A stretch of DNA of 64,000 bases from Streptomyces scabiei 87.22 (lineage in GTDB: Bacteria > Actinomycetota > Actinomycetes > Streptomycetales > Streptomycetaceae). The notes under the pieces were generated by a model. The model searched no databases and was not told the origin of the DNA. It was given only the letters and a program-made list of their open reading frames with translations. Shown one piece after another: positions 52,270-60,607 of this stretch. The stretch lies in assembly GCF_000091305.1 (NCBI RefSeq), contig NC_013929.1, positions 7,006,001-7,070,000 on the forward strand, read 5' to 3'. Positions within the stretch are counted from its first letter, which is position 1; each line of letters opens with the position of its first letter. Made by a program: the position numbers and the translations under genes.

Positions 52270-53012
52270 GGTGGACACCGCCGGAGGATGAGGAGGAGGT
52301 TCCAGGTGGCGAACTCACGCAGTCCCGGCGCCTTCACGACGGTCTCCGCGAGAAACGGCCAGTAGCGGGAGCGCGCCGACACGACCGTCACGTCGTCCCG
52401 GCCGCGCACCTGCCGCAGAGTGCGTCCGATGTGCACGGCGAAGAGGTTCTCGCCGAGGGTGTGCTTGGCGTCCCTGCCCGTACGGCGCCGGTAGCGGGCC
52501 CGTGCCCGTTCGGCTCCCAGGTAGTGCCAGGGCGCCCATTCGTGCCCGCCCCAGGGGGAGAGCCAGTTCGTGAACGACACGTAGATCAGCCCGCCGGGCC
52601 GGGTGACCCGCGCGAGTTCGCTGAGGAAGGTCGGCGGATCGGCGACGTGTTCCAGCACGTTGGAGGTGAACGTGACGTCCGCGACCCCGTCGGCCAGGGG
52701 GAGGAGGTACCCGTCGGCGACCACGGCCCCGTCGGGCGGCTTCGTCCCCAGCTCCCGCAGATCCGGCTCGAAGAGGTACGCCTGGGCGCCCCGCCGCCGG
52801 AACTCCTCGGTGAAGTACCCGCTGCCACCGCCGACATCGACGACGGTCAGCCCGTCCACGGGCCGGCCCCCGTACGCCTCGACCTGGTCGACGGCGTCAC
52901 GGGCCAGCAGCGAGTAGCAGTACTCGGGATCGTCCTGCTCCCGCATGAAGGCCCGGAAGAGGGCGAGCGACCGCCGAAACGAGGGGTCCTTGAAAGCCGC
53001 CGGTCCGCTCAA
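52266..53012 (-). CDS. Class I SAM-dependent methyltransferase with uncertain start
   Basis: 248 residues from the TTG at 53012. Motif I is VVDVGGGSGYFTEEF, followed by YLFEPDLRELG and the conserved VTFTSNVLEHVADPPTFL. It methylates a small molecule or glycan precursor. The homologous part begins near SGPAAFKDPSFRRSL, so the start is about here. The next in-frame GTG is at 53072. A copy of the palindromic repeat (52984-53070) covers this region, so the 5' end may have been remodelled. It overlaps the AftD-like gene and lies downstream of the GT4 gene. Confidence 0.78.
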   Translation of the reverse strand: MSGPAAFKDPSFRRSLALFRAFMREQDDPEYCYSLLARDAVDQVEAYGGRPVDGLTVVDVGGGSGYFTEEFRRRGAQAYLFEPDLRELGTKPPDGAVVADGYLLPLADGVADVTFTSNVLEHVADPPTFLSELARVTRPGGLIYVSFTNWLSPWGGHEWAPWHYLGAERARARYRRRTGRDAKHTLGENLFAVHIGRTLRQVRGRDDVTVVSARSRYWPFLAETVVKAPGLREFATWNLLLILRRCPP

Positions 53013-53070
53013 GGGGCGCGGGGCTGTGACAGGGGCGGCTCCGCCGCGTGGGCGCGACAGGCCACGATGC
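52984..53070. repeat. Palindromic repeat copy at methyltransferase 5' end
   Basis: On the minus strand GTCGCGCCCACGCGGCGG and ACAGCCCCGCGCCCC repeat the left half of the copy at 18616-18760. The repeat abuts or covers the probable start of the methyltransferase gene. Confidence 0.7.
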
Positions 53071-53125
53071 ACGCGCACTCGCCAACGCACCCTGGTGGCA
53101 CCCCATTTGGCGCTCGGCCCCGCCT

Positions 53126-54277
53126 TCACGGAGTCCAACCCCTCACCGCCTCGGAGGCCACCGCCCTGAACTGCCGCACAGTGCGATCCCACCGGTAGTG
53201 CGCGGCGCGCTCCCGCGCGGCCTTCCCCATCAGCACCCGCCGGTCGGTCGACAGCGCCAGCGCGCACCACGCCGCGGCGAAGGAGGACTCCCCCCGGGCC
53301 AGCACACCCGTCTCCCCGTCCACGACGGAGTCCCGCAGTCCGGGCACGTCGAAGGCCACCGACGGTGTCTCCCGTACGGCCGCCTCCGTGACGACCAGCC
53401 CCCACCCCTCCACGGCCGAGGGATGCAGCAGCAGCCAGGCCGCGCACAGCAGCCGGTGCTTCTCCTCCTCGGACACGTGCCCGGCGAACTCGACCCCGGC
53501 CCCGGCCATCGCCCGCAGCCGTTCCCGTTCGGGTCCGTCGCCGACGATCACGAGCCGTCCGCCCGTGACCGGCCGCACCCGTTCCCACAGCCGCAGCAGC
53601 AGATCGATCCGCTTGTACTCGACCAGCCGGCCCACCGCCACGAACAGTGGCTCGGCCGACCGTTCGGCACGCGGCCCCGGCTCCTCGACCCCGTTGTGCA
53701 CGACCCGTATCCGGTCCCGGTCCACACCGATCGAGCGGAGCGCGGTCGCCGTCGACGAGGAGACGGCGACCAGCAGGTTCCGGCGCTGCGCGGCCGTCAG
53801 CGACCAGTGTTCGAGGCGGCGGCCGAGCCGCGCGGCAGGTGCCAGCGCGCCGCCGAACCGCAGCTTCCACAGATCCGTGTGCACATGGTTGACCAGGCAC
53901 ATCGTCGGACCGTGGTGCCAGAGTGGGGCGAGGTAGGGCATGCCGTTGCACACCTCGACCAGCAGGTCGCAGTCGCCGACCTGACGGGCGAAGGCCGATC
54001 TGGCGCGCAGATGGTGGCTCAGGTCGCCGCCGGCCGACACGACCCGGTAGTCGCGGTAGGCCGCCGGGCCGCCGCACAGCAGGGTGACCTGGTGACCGAG
54101 CCGGGTCAGGCCGTCGGCGAGCCGGTCGACGAGGAGCTCGGAGCCCCCCGCCGCCGGATTACCGAGGTCACGGCGGGCGAGAAAGACGATCCGGCGCGGC
54201 TGTGGGGGGCTTGCCGACCGGTGCCGGTCGAGGTGCGGAAACACCTCGACCAGCGAGAACGGCACGTGCTGGGGCAT
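53126..54277 (-). CDS. GT4-family glycosyltransferase
   Basis: 383 residues with two Rossmann halves of the GT-B fold. The N-terminal part opens RRIVFLARRDLGNPAAGGSE; the C-terminal donor site includes LFVAVGRLVEYKRIDLLLRL, VIVGDGPERERL and the HPSAVEGWGLVVTEAA block, which binds the nucleotide sugar. It is a retaining cytosolic glycosyltransferase and the first gene of the long operon. The ATG at 54277 has GGAG seven bases upstream. It likely builds a lipid-linked sugar for the AftD-like enzyme. Confidence 0.9.
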   Translation of the reverse strand: MPQHVPFSLVEVFPHLDRHRSASPPQPRRIVFLARRDLGNPAAGGSELLVDRLADGLTRLGHQVTLLCGGPAAYRDYRVVSAGGDLSHHLRARSAFARQVGDCDLLVEVCNGMPYLAPLWHHGPTMCLVNHVHTDLWKLRFGGALAPAARLGRRLEHWSLTAAQRRNLLVAVSSSTATALRSIGVDRDRIRVVHNGVEEPGPRAERSAEPLFVAVGRLVEYKRIDLLLRLWERVRPVTGGRLVIVGDGPERERLRAMAGAGVEFAGHVSEEEKHRLLCAAWLLLHPSAVEGWGLVVTEAAVRETPSVAFDVPGLRDSVVDGETGVLARGESSFAAAWCALALSTDRRVLMGKAARERAAHYRWDRTVRQFRAVASEAVRGWTP

Positions 54278-54561
54278 GGGTGCTCCAACTCGTCTCGGGG
54301 TGCGGAACTCAGCGGGGAGAAGGACGTTCGCCGTGGGGGATGTTCCGGTGGGGCGTGGGGTCCGGGTGGGTCGTGCGGGTCGCGCGTGCCTCGGAGGTGC
54401 TCGGACGTACGGGGGTCGGGAGTACCGGCAGGTGTCCGGAGTCGCTGTGGGCGAGGTGTGGGTGGGCTGTGCTCAGGTGGGGTGGACAGTTTTCGCCCAG
54501 CGGTTCGAAGCTGCTACTCACCGGCGTGACAATTTTCGGGGTTTATTCAACTGACGCCCTG
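54278..54561. other. Gene-free G-rich region
   Basis: 284 bases between the glycosyltransferase start and the DUF3068 stop. It is very G-rich on the plus strand and must hold the promoter of the long minus-strand operon. I see no reliable box, dyad or additional gene. Confidence 0.4.
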
Positions 54562-55539
54562 TCACATCGTGATCTCCTGCTGGGACGACTCGGGCGTTTC
54601 GGGGTGCCGCCTGCCCCGTGCGACCAGTACGGCACCGGCCACGGCGAGGAAGAAACCGACCACAGTGGCGCCGATCGGCACCGTCAGCCCCACCAGCCGC
54701 AGCAGTCCGCTGTCCTTCTCCGCCTGGTCCACCGCGAACTTCTGCGTGGCCGGGGTGAACGCGAGCTTCCGGCTGTCGAGCAGCACCGCCGCGTCCTCGG
54801 TGCCGCCCGGCGCCCGCAGCGTCCGGCGCGGTCCGGTCTGCGCGTAGAGCACACGCCCCGTGCTCTGATCGACGACCAGTTCGAGACCGTGGTTGGCGTA
54901 CCACTCCTCGGCGAGCACCTGCGGCCGGGCGGGCTCGTCGACGAGGGCGCCGGGCACCAGCCGGGTGCCGGTCTTCGTGGCCGGAACCTTCGCCGTGAAC
55001 CGCAGCCCCTCATAGCCCCGGATCTTCTTGCGGCCCTCGTAGTGGAGCGTCACCGTCGCGCCGAGCGTGTTGTCCCACCAGCGGTAGGAGCGCTTCTGCA
55101 CGTCGAAGGGGAACTTCAGGTACGCCTCGCCCTCGATGTACGGCTTCTCGTCGCAGCAGTGCACGGGCCGGTTGGTCCTGCGGTCGCTGACCCAGCGGTG
55201 CGGGGAGAAGTCCAGCGCGTCGTGCGGGTCGGCCGCCGGCAGTGTCTTCTCGGTGTCGACGGAGGTGATCACGTCCCACACGGCGGCCCCACTGCGCTCA
55301 CTTTCGGCCACATCGCCGCGTACCCGCTGGGTGACGGTGATGTCCTGGCCCGGCACGGTCTTCACCTGCTCCACGTCGAAGACGCTGCCGGTGCCGGAGT
55401 AGACGGCGGTCGTGTCGATGTCGATCGGGTTCACGGCGGCCCTCGGCGCCACGTACCACGCGAGGAGGGGCGCGAGGACCAGCAGGAACGTGCCGAGGCC
55501 CAGCAGGACCAGTGAGAGTGGTGAAGCTGTACGGCGCAT
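54562..55539 (-). CDS. DUF3068 membrane protein
   Basis: 325 residues. A first membrane helix at about 9-28 (LSLVLLGLGTFLLVLAPLLA), an extracellular beta-rich domain of about 250 residues and a second helix near 285-308 before a short cytosolic tail, typical of DUF3068 proteins (PorA-like in topology). The conserved HWDRRTNRP-type loop reads HRWVSDRRTNRPVHCCDE. Function unknown; members are often near glycan or cell-envelope genes, which fits the upstream operon. It diverges from the DUF2613-like gene. Confidence 0.85.
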   Translation of the reverse strand: MRRTASPLSLVLLGLGTFLLVLAPLLAWYVAPRAAVNPIDIDTTAVYSGTGSVFDVEQVKTVPGQDITVTQRVRGDVAESERSGAAVWDVITSVDTEKTLPAADPHDALDFSPHRWVSDRRTNRPVHCCDEKPYIEGEAYLKFPFDVQKRSYRWWDNTLGATVTLHYEGRKKIRGYEGLRFTAKVPATKTGTRLVPGALVDEPARPQVLAEEWYANHGLELVVDQSTGRVLYAQTGPRRTLRAPGGTEDAAVLLDSRKLAFTPATQKFAVDQAEKDSGLLRLVGLTVPIGATVVGFFLAVAGAVLVARGRRHPETPESSQQEITM

Positions 55540-55663
55540 CCGGGCACTCCAGGGGGCGTTGGGAGGTGCGGCTCGGGTAGGCGTGCGGAAAAGCGCGACG
55601 CCTGGGGGGAATGTGCGCGTGCCGATGGGGGCTGTGTATGGGCCGGGAACCGTAGGCGGAGTC

Positions 55664-55694
55664 TTGACGCAGTGTCAATGCATTGCTGACACTG
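55664..55694 (+). promoter_or_regulatory. Operator dyad upstream of DUF2613-like/PucR pair
   Basis: CAGTGTCA (55670-55677) and TGACACTG (55687-55694) form a perfect 8-bp inverted repeat, with TTGACG (55664-55669) just before it as a possible -35 box. Likely regulator contact for the divergent genes. Confidence 0.5.
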
Positions 55695-55750
55695 AGTCCG
55701 CGGGGTGCCCTGGGTGGGGACGACCTGTCGACCGAGAGGCTGCCCCTGCG

Positions 55751-55903
55751 ATGTCCAGACTGCTCGCCGCCGCACTGACCATGGCGGCCGCCGCCGCTCT
55801 CGCCGCGGGGGCCGCGTTCGGTGTCGTCGCCCTGCTCGACGCCACACCGGACCAGCCGAACACCCCGCTCATCACCTACGAGAACGCCGGTCAGGAGCGC
55901 TGA
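55751..55903 (+). CDS. DUF2613-like small membrane peptide
   Basis: 50 residues: a membrane helix of Ala, Leu and Val (residues 4-30) followed by a short polar tail ending YENAGQER. Length and pattern resemble DUF2613 proteins of actinobacteria, whose role is unknown. No strong ribosome site is visible. The PucR-type gene begins three bases after its stop, so they form an operon. Confidence 0.7.
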   Translation: MSRLLAAALTMAAAAALAAGAAFGVVALLDATPDQPNTPLITYENAGQER

Positions 55904-55906
55904 GGG

Positions 55907-57148
55907 GTGACCGGAGGACCGGGTGCCGTCACCGTCCGCTCCGCCTGGCACGACGTGCCGCGACTGCAGGTGCGCGAGTTCGCCGCGATCGCCATGGCCG
56001 AGGCCCCCGCCCTCGCCGAGGAGATCCTGCGCGAGATCCGCCGCGAGTACCCCCATCTGCCCGTCGTCCTCGACGAGTCCGGCGAGCCGATGGCCCTCAT
56101 CGGCATCCGCCGCGCGATCGAGGTCTTCGTCCAGCACCTGGAGACCGCCGAGGGCCGCCCGCGGGTGCCTCCCGGCGTCTTCCAGGAGTTCGGCCGCGGC
56201 GAGGGCCTGAACGGCCGCAGCCTGGATTCGCTGCAGGCGATCTACCGCCTCGGTGTACGTCTGGCCTGGCGCCGCTTCGCGGAGATCGGCCAGCGCGTGC
56301 AGATCCCGCCGCCCGCGATGTACGAGCTGGTCGACGCCGGATACGAGTACCTGGACGGTCTGGTCGACCAGTCGGTGCGCGGCTACGCGGAGGCGGCGGC
56401 CCGGCAGGCCGGTGAACGGCTGCGACTGCAACGCCGGCTGATGGAGCTCCTGCTCGCCGAGCACCACCGGGGCGACCCCGCGGACGCGCTCACCGAACGC
56501 GCGGCCCGGATCGGCTGGACCCTCCCGGAGAAGGTCGCCGTCGGCGTCCTGTTACGGCCCGCCCGCGAGGCCATGGCCCCCGCCGTCGGCCAGGGCGTCC
56601 TGCTGGACATGGAGTACGAGCAGCCCCGCATGGTCGTCCCCGAACCGGACGCACGCGGCCGGCCCGAACTCCTCCACCGTGCGCTGACCGGCTGGTCGGG
56701 CGCGATCGGACCGCCGGTGCCGCTGGCCGACGCGGCGAAGTCGCTGCGCTGGGCGGAGGCGGCCGTACGCCTCATGGAGCGCCGGCTGCTCCCCGGCGGC
56801 GAGGTCCTGCACTGCACCGAGCACACCGAGGCGCTCGTTCTCCTCCAGCCCGAGGAACTGATCGACGACCTCGCCCTGCGCTGCCTCGCGCCGCTGGCCC
56901 ACTGCGGGCCCACGCACGGCCGCCGGCTCGCCGAGACGCTGCTCGCCTGGCTGGAGACCCGCGGCGGCGCCCCCGAGATCGCCGCGCGCCTGGGTGTGCA
57001 CCCGCAAACGGTCCGCTATCGCCTGCGGCAGATCCGCGAGCTGTGGGGCGACGAGATCGACGATCCCGACCGCCGGTTCGAGCTGGAGCTGGTGCTTCGG
57101 GCGCAGCGGTTGCGGGGGGAGCTGGGGGATCCGCGCGGGCGGCGGTGA
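55907..57148 (+). CDS. PucR/CdaR-type helix-turn-helix regulator
   Basis: 413 residues. An N-terminal helical domain (about 20-170) contains SLDSLQAIYRLGVRLAWRRF, and the C terminus (about 345-405) holds the PucR C-terminal HTH (ETLLAWLETRGGAPEIAARL, then GVHPQTVRYRLRQIREL). PucR-type regulators sense small molecules through the N-terminal part; the ligand here is unknown. GTG start at 55907, coupled to the DUF2613-like gene. Confidence 0.85.
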   Translation: MTGGPGAVTVRSAWHDVPRLQVREFAAIAMAEAPALAEEILREIRREYPHLPVVLDESGEPMALIGIRRAIEVFVQHLETAEGRPRVPPGVFQEFGRGEGLNGRSLDSLQAIYRLGVRLAWRRFAEIGQRVQIPPPAMYELVDAGYEYLDGLVDQSVRGYAEAAARQAGERLRLQRRLMELLLAEHHRGDPADALTERAARIGWTLPEKVAVGVLLRPAREAMAPAVGQGVLLDMEYEQPRMVVPEPDARGRPELLHRALTGWSGAIGPPVPLADAAKSLRWAEAAVRLMERRLLPGGEVLHCTEHTEALVLLQPEELIDDLALRCLAPLAHCGPTHGRRLAETLLAWLETRGGAPEIAARLGVHPQTVRYRLRQIRELWGDEIDDPDRRFELELVLRAQRLRGELGDPRGRR

Positions 57149-57191
57149 TCCGGGGCGCCTTCCGGGGTGGGGGTGCGTGATTCGTCGGCGG

Positions 57192-57332
57192 GTGCGGGTC
57201 CGGTGGGGGCTGGTCGCGCAGTTCCCCGCGCCCCCAAAAGCCCAGGCCCTGCGGGCCTGAGAAGCACGGGGCGCAGCCCCTGCTTCTCAGGGGCGCGGGG
57301 AACTGCGCGACCAGCCCCCACCGGACCCGCAC
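57192..57332. repeat. Compound perfect palindromic repeat, reference copy
   Basis: Two 43-bp arms (57192-57234 and 57290-57332) are exact reverse complements, and an inner hairpin with 11-bp arms (57256-57266 with 57281-57291) sits between them. Other copies are at 18616, 31227 and 52984. No coding sequence. Confidence 0.9.
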
Positions 57333-57489
57333 TCGACCACGCACCCCGCGATCGTCCCCCCGCTCGATCGTCCGAGGTTATTGCCCGGTCAACGCACTAT
57401 GACTAGCCTGTGTTCGTCATGCCGATCGACCGTTGAAATTTCGAACACCGCCGCAGACAGAACCGACAGACAGAGGGAGGGGGCCGGCT
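57333..57489. promoter_or_regulatory. IclR leader with palindromic motif
   Basis: The remainder of the 341-base gene-free stretch 57149-57489. GAAATTTC (57435-57442) is a perfect palindrome within TTGAAATTTCGAA and lies about 50 bases before the IclR start, a candidate autoregulatory site. Nothing else is recognisable. Confidence 0.45.
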
Positions 57490-58263
57490 GTGGGACGCCT
57501 CGTACCTGCCGTGACCCGGGCGCTCGACATATTGGAGCTCTTCCTGGACGGGGACGGCACACTCTCCGCCCCCGACATCGTGCGCAGGCTCCAGCTGCCC
57601 CGCACCACCGTGCACGAGCTGGTCACCACGCTCGCCGCCCGGGGATACATCGTCCAGGTCCAGGGACAGCCGGGACGCTACCGCCTCGGAGTCCGCCCGT
57701 ACCAGCTCGGCAGCCGTTACGCCGAGCAGCTGGACCTCGCCGCCGAGGGCCAGCAGGTGGCCAGGTCCGTCGCCGAGACCTGCGACGAGACGGTGCACGT
57801 GGCGATCCTGGAGTACACGGACGTCATCTACATCGCGAAGGTCGACTCCACGCACGCCGTCCGCATGGTCTCCGCCGCGGGCCGCCGCCTCCCGGCGCAC
57901 TGCACCTCCGTCGGCAAGATGCTCCTCGCCTCCCTTCCCGAGGCCGAGCTGAACGCCCGGATCCCGGACGACGCCGACCTGCTCGCCATGACCCCCAACA
58001 GCATCACCGACCCGGCCGCCCTGCGCGAGACCCTGGCCCGGATCCGTGAGCGGGGTCTCGCCGTGGAGAACCGCGAGTCCAACCCGGACGTCTCCTGCGT
58101 CGCCGCGCCGGTCCGCGACCGCACCGGCAGGGTCGTGGCCGCGATCTCCATCTCCGTGCCCATGATCCGCTGGAGCGACGAGCGCCGGATCGAGCTGGAG
58201 CAGCTCGCCGCCAAGGGCGCCGCGGAACTGTCCGAGCGCCTCGGCCACCGGAGCATGGCATGA
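57490..58263 (+). CDS. IclR-family transcriptional regulator
   Basis: 257 residues. The winged helix-turn-helix at about 5-65 (ALDILELFLDGDGTLSAPDI, then VRRLQLPRTTVHELVTTLA) and the effector domain from 85 onward (HCTSVGKMLLASL) are IclR hallmarks. The GTG at 57490 was chosen over a TTG at 57433 because GGGAGGGGG lies about seven bases upstream. It overlaps the SMP-30 gene by ATGA and probably regulates it in response to a sugar acid or lactone. Confidence 0.92.
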   Translation: MGRLVPAVTRALDILELFLDGDGTLSAPDIVRRLQLPRTTVHELVTTLAARGYIVQVQGQPGRYRLGVRPYQLGSRYAEQLDLAAEGQQVARSVAETCDETVHVAILEYTDVIYIAKVDSTHAVRMVSAAGRRLPAHCTSVGKMLLASLPEAELNARIPDDADLLAMTPNSITDPAALRETLARIRERGLAVENRESNPDVSCVAAPVRDRTGRVVAAISISVPMIRWSDERRIELEQLAAKGAAELSERLGHRSMA

Positions 58264-59132
58264 GCGCGAACACGGGTTACGAGATCGCCGTACGGGAGTA
58301 CGCGGCCCTCGGCGAGGGACCCACCTGGGACGCCGACGCCCAGCGTCTGATCTGGATCGACATCCTCGGGTCGCGCGTGTACACGTACGACCCGGCCTCG
58401 GGCCGCCGCACGGTCCTCGTGACCGAGCAGCACGTCGGCGCGGTCAAGCCCCGCGTCGGCGGCGGCCTCGTCCTGAACCTCCGTGACGGCGTCGGCCTCA
58501 CCGACCCCGACGGCACGTTCCGCTGGCTGCACCACGAGCCGGTGCCGGGCCGCCGCGCCAACGATGCCGCCGTGGCACCCGACGGCTCCCTCTTCGCCGG
58601 CACCATGCGCTACGACGAGGCCCCGGGCGGCGGCACCCTGGCCCGCTTCACGGCCGACGGGCTCACCACGACCGTCCTCGACGACGTCGCCGTCAGCAAC
58701 GGCACCGGCTGGAGCCCGGACGGACGGCTGATGTACTACATCGACTCGCCGACCTGCCGCATCGACGTCTTCGACTACGCGGACACGGGCGCGACGGAGG
58801 GCCGGCTGCCCGTGAACCGGCGCCCCTTCGTGACGATCGAGGACGGCGGCGGCTTCCCCGACGGCCTCACCGTCGACGCCGAGGGCTGTGTCTGGGTCGC
58901 CCTCTGGGAGGGCGGCGCCGTCCGCCGCTACACCCCGGACGGCACCCTGGACCGCGTGGTCCCCCTCCCCACCCCCCGCCCCACCGCCTGTGCCTTCGGC
59001 GGCCCGGACCTCACCGACCTCTACATCACGACGGCCCGTACGGGCACGGACACCCCTCACCCCCTGTCCGGCTCCCTGCTGGTCGTCCCGGGCGCGGGCA
59101 AGGGCCTGGCCCAGCCGGCGTTCGCGGGCTGA
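58260..59132 (+). CDS. SMP-30/gluconolactonase-family lactonase
   Basis: 290 residues of a six-bladed propeller. LGEGPTW near residue 18 gives the metal Glu, NDAAVAPDG and SNGTGWSPDG supply the Asn ligands, and FPDGLTVDAEG the Asp, all as in gluconolactonase/SMP-30 enzymes. It would open sugar lactones (gluconolactone, arabinonolactone or similar). Coupled to the IclR gene. No dehydrogenase for the lactone precursor is adjacent, so the exact sugar is unknown. Confidence 0.88.
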   Translation: MSANTGYEIAVREYAALGEGPTWDADAQRLIWIDILGSRVYTYDPASGRRTVLVTEQHVGAVKPRVGGGLVLNLRDGVGLTDPDGTFRWLHHEPVPGRRANDAAVAPDGSLFAGTMRYDEAPGGGTLARFTADGLTTTVLDDVAVSNGTGWSPDGRLMYYIDSPTCRIDVFDYADTGATEGRLPVNRRPFVTIEDGGGFPDGLTVDAEGCVWVALWEGGAVRRYTPDGTLDRVVPLPTPRPTACAFGGPDLTDLYITTARTGTDTPHPLSGSLLVVPGAGKGLAQPAFAG

Positions 59133-59155
59133 TCCCGGAGGAAACGGCATCAGGT

Positions 59156-59181
59156 GGCCGCCCGCCGTGAGGCGGGCGGCC
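59156..59181. terminator. Bidirectional terminator hairpin
   Basis: GGCCGCCCGCC (59156-59166) pairs with GGCGGGCGGCC (59171-59181) around GTGA, between the convergent lactonase and membrane-protein genes. Confidence 0.85.
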
Positions 59182-59209
59182 GCGGCGTTCCACGCACTCG
59201 GGCCTGCCG

Positions 59210-60607
59210 TCACTCGCGTGCGGGCACACCGCTCTCGGCGTCGGCGGTGGGGGCGGGGGCCCTGGCGGCGGCGAGCGTCCGTACCGCCTCGATCTCGGCG
59301 GGCGCGCGCAGCACCCGGGACACGGCCTCGATGTCCTGGAGCAGATCGGTGAAGTCCGTCGCGACCGTGATCTCCGGGAAGGCCGCCCGGCCGGGCACGC
59401 CCTGGGCGTCCCCCGCTCCCGCCGGGCCGTCCGCACCCGCCGTGTGGGCGGGGAAGACGAGCGGGCCCGACGTGAGCGTGGCCGTCGCCGTGCCGCCGGG
59501 CGACCGCCTCCGTGCGGCCACCGCGTCCTGGACGGTCACGGCGGCGGCGAGGGCCCTGGCCCGGCCGGGCTCGTGCCCGAGGTCCAGCGCCGCGTCGTAC
59601 GCCCGGCGCCGCAGGTCGTCGTCGAGGTGGCGGGTCAGCCGGAGCAGGGCGTCCCGGATGAACGTCTCCCGGCGGGTGAGGCGCAGCTCCGGGGTGGCGC
59701 GCAGCGCGAAGGGCACCCGGGAGTCGTCGACCGTCCGGGTCAGCAGGTACAGCGGCCGCAGCCGCCGGTGGACGGCCCGCACCCGCCAGCGGTCCCGCAG
59801 ATACTGGCCGCCGTGCGGAACGATGAAACCCACCGCGATGCAGATGGCGGCCAGGGCGGCGACCGGCGGCGCCACGTGCGTGCTCAGCCAGTCCAGGTCG
59901 TGCCCCGTCCAGCGGGCGACCACCGCCGTGAACTTCGCGGCGTCGAACACCAGGTTGAGCGCGCAGCCCAGCCCCAGCGCCCGCAGTCCGGCGCGCAGCC
60001 ACCGGTCCAGGCCGTCCGCGCGGACCCAGTTGCGGATCAGCCGGTAGGTGATCGCACAGGCCGCCGTGTGCGCGCCGAGGTAGAGCAGGATCTCCTCGCG
60101 CATGAAGGGCGTGGTCGCGTAGTACGTGTCGAGGTCGCGCAGCCGCTCGCGGGGGACGTCCGCGAGCGCGAACAGCACCCACAGGACGACGATCACCGCC
60201 GTGTAGACGGCGGCGACCCAGCGCATGAGCCGGCGGGTCGCCGGTGAGCGGTCGGCCGGGCCGTTGCGCCAGGCGACGATCAGCAGCAGACAGCACGCGC
60301 AGAACGCGGTGATCAGCGAGTACACCCAGGGCGCGGCGATGTTCGGCACTCCCGCGACCTGGTTGGTCCAGGCGATGACCGAGGGCACCGCGAACACGAA
60401 GACGCAGGCGGCGAGCAGCAGCAGCCCGCCCACCGCCCGCAGCAGGGAGTCCCGCCACAGCTTCACGATGCCGGGCAGCTTGATCATCAGCGCGGCGGTC
60501 AGTACGGCTGTGGGGATCCAGAACGAGATGTACAGGTCACCGAAGAAGTCGGCGGGACCGGTGGAGCCGAATGCCCCGGTCGTCGCCGGCACGGCCGTCT
60601 CCCTCAT
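59210..60607 (-). CDS. MAB_1171c-like multi-pass membrane protein
   Basis: 465 residues. Seven to eight hydrophobic spans fill residues 20-245 (FWIPTAVLTAALMIKLPG, LLRAVGGLLLLAACVFVFAV and others). The C-terminal half is cytosolic and helical, with RREDFI-type charged phrases such as LTRRETFIRDALLRLT. This matches the MAB_1171c-type family found with XRE and ImmA/IrrE genes in actinobacteria; function unknown. It overlaps the ImmA/IrrE gene by ATGA, third in the module. Confidence 0.8.
   Translation of the reverse strand: MRETAVPATTGAFGSTGPADFFGDLYISFWIPTAVLTAALMIKLPGIVKLWRDSLLRAVGGLLLLAACVFVFAVPSVIAWTNQVAGVPNIAAPWVYSLITAFCACCLLLIVAWRNGPADRSPATRRLMRWVAAVYTAVIVVLWVLFALADVPRERLRDLDTYYATTPFMREEILLYLGAHTAACAITYRLIRNWVRADGLDRWLRAGLRALGLGCALNLVFDAAKFTAVVARWTGHDLDWLSTHVAPPVAALAAICIAVGFIVPHGGQYLRDRWRVRAVHRRLRPLYLLTRTVDDSRVPFALRATPELRLTRRETFIRDALLRLTRHLDDDLRRRAYDAALDLGHEPGRARALAAAVTVQDAVAARRRSPGGTATATLTSGPLVFPAHTAGADGPAGAGDAQGVPGRAAFPEITVATDFTDLLQDIEAVSRVLRAPAEIEAVRTLAAARAPAPTADAESGVPARE

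Noticed and set aside
54276..54554. 92-codon plus-strand frame before DUF3068
   Set aside because: Arg/Gly/Val-rich with no domain and no ribosome site; it lies in the promoter region of a divergent operon.
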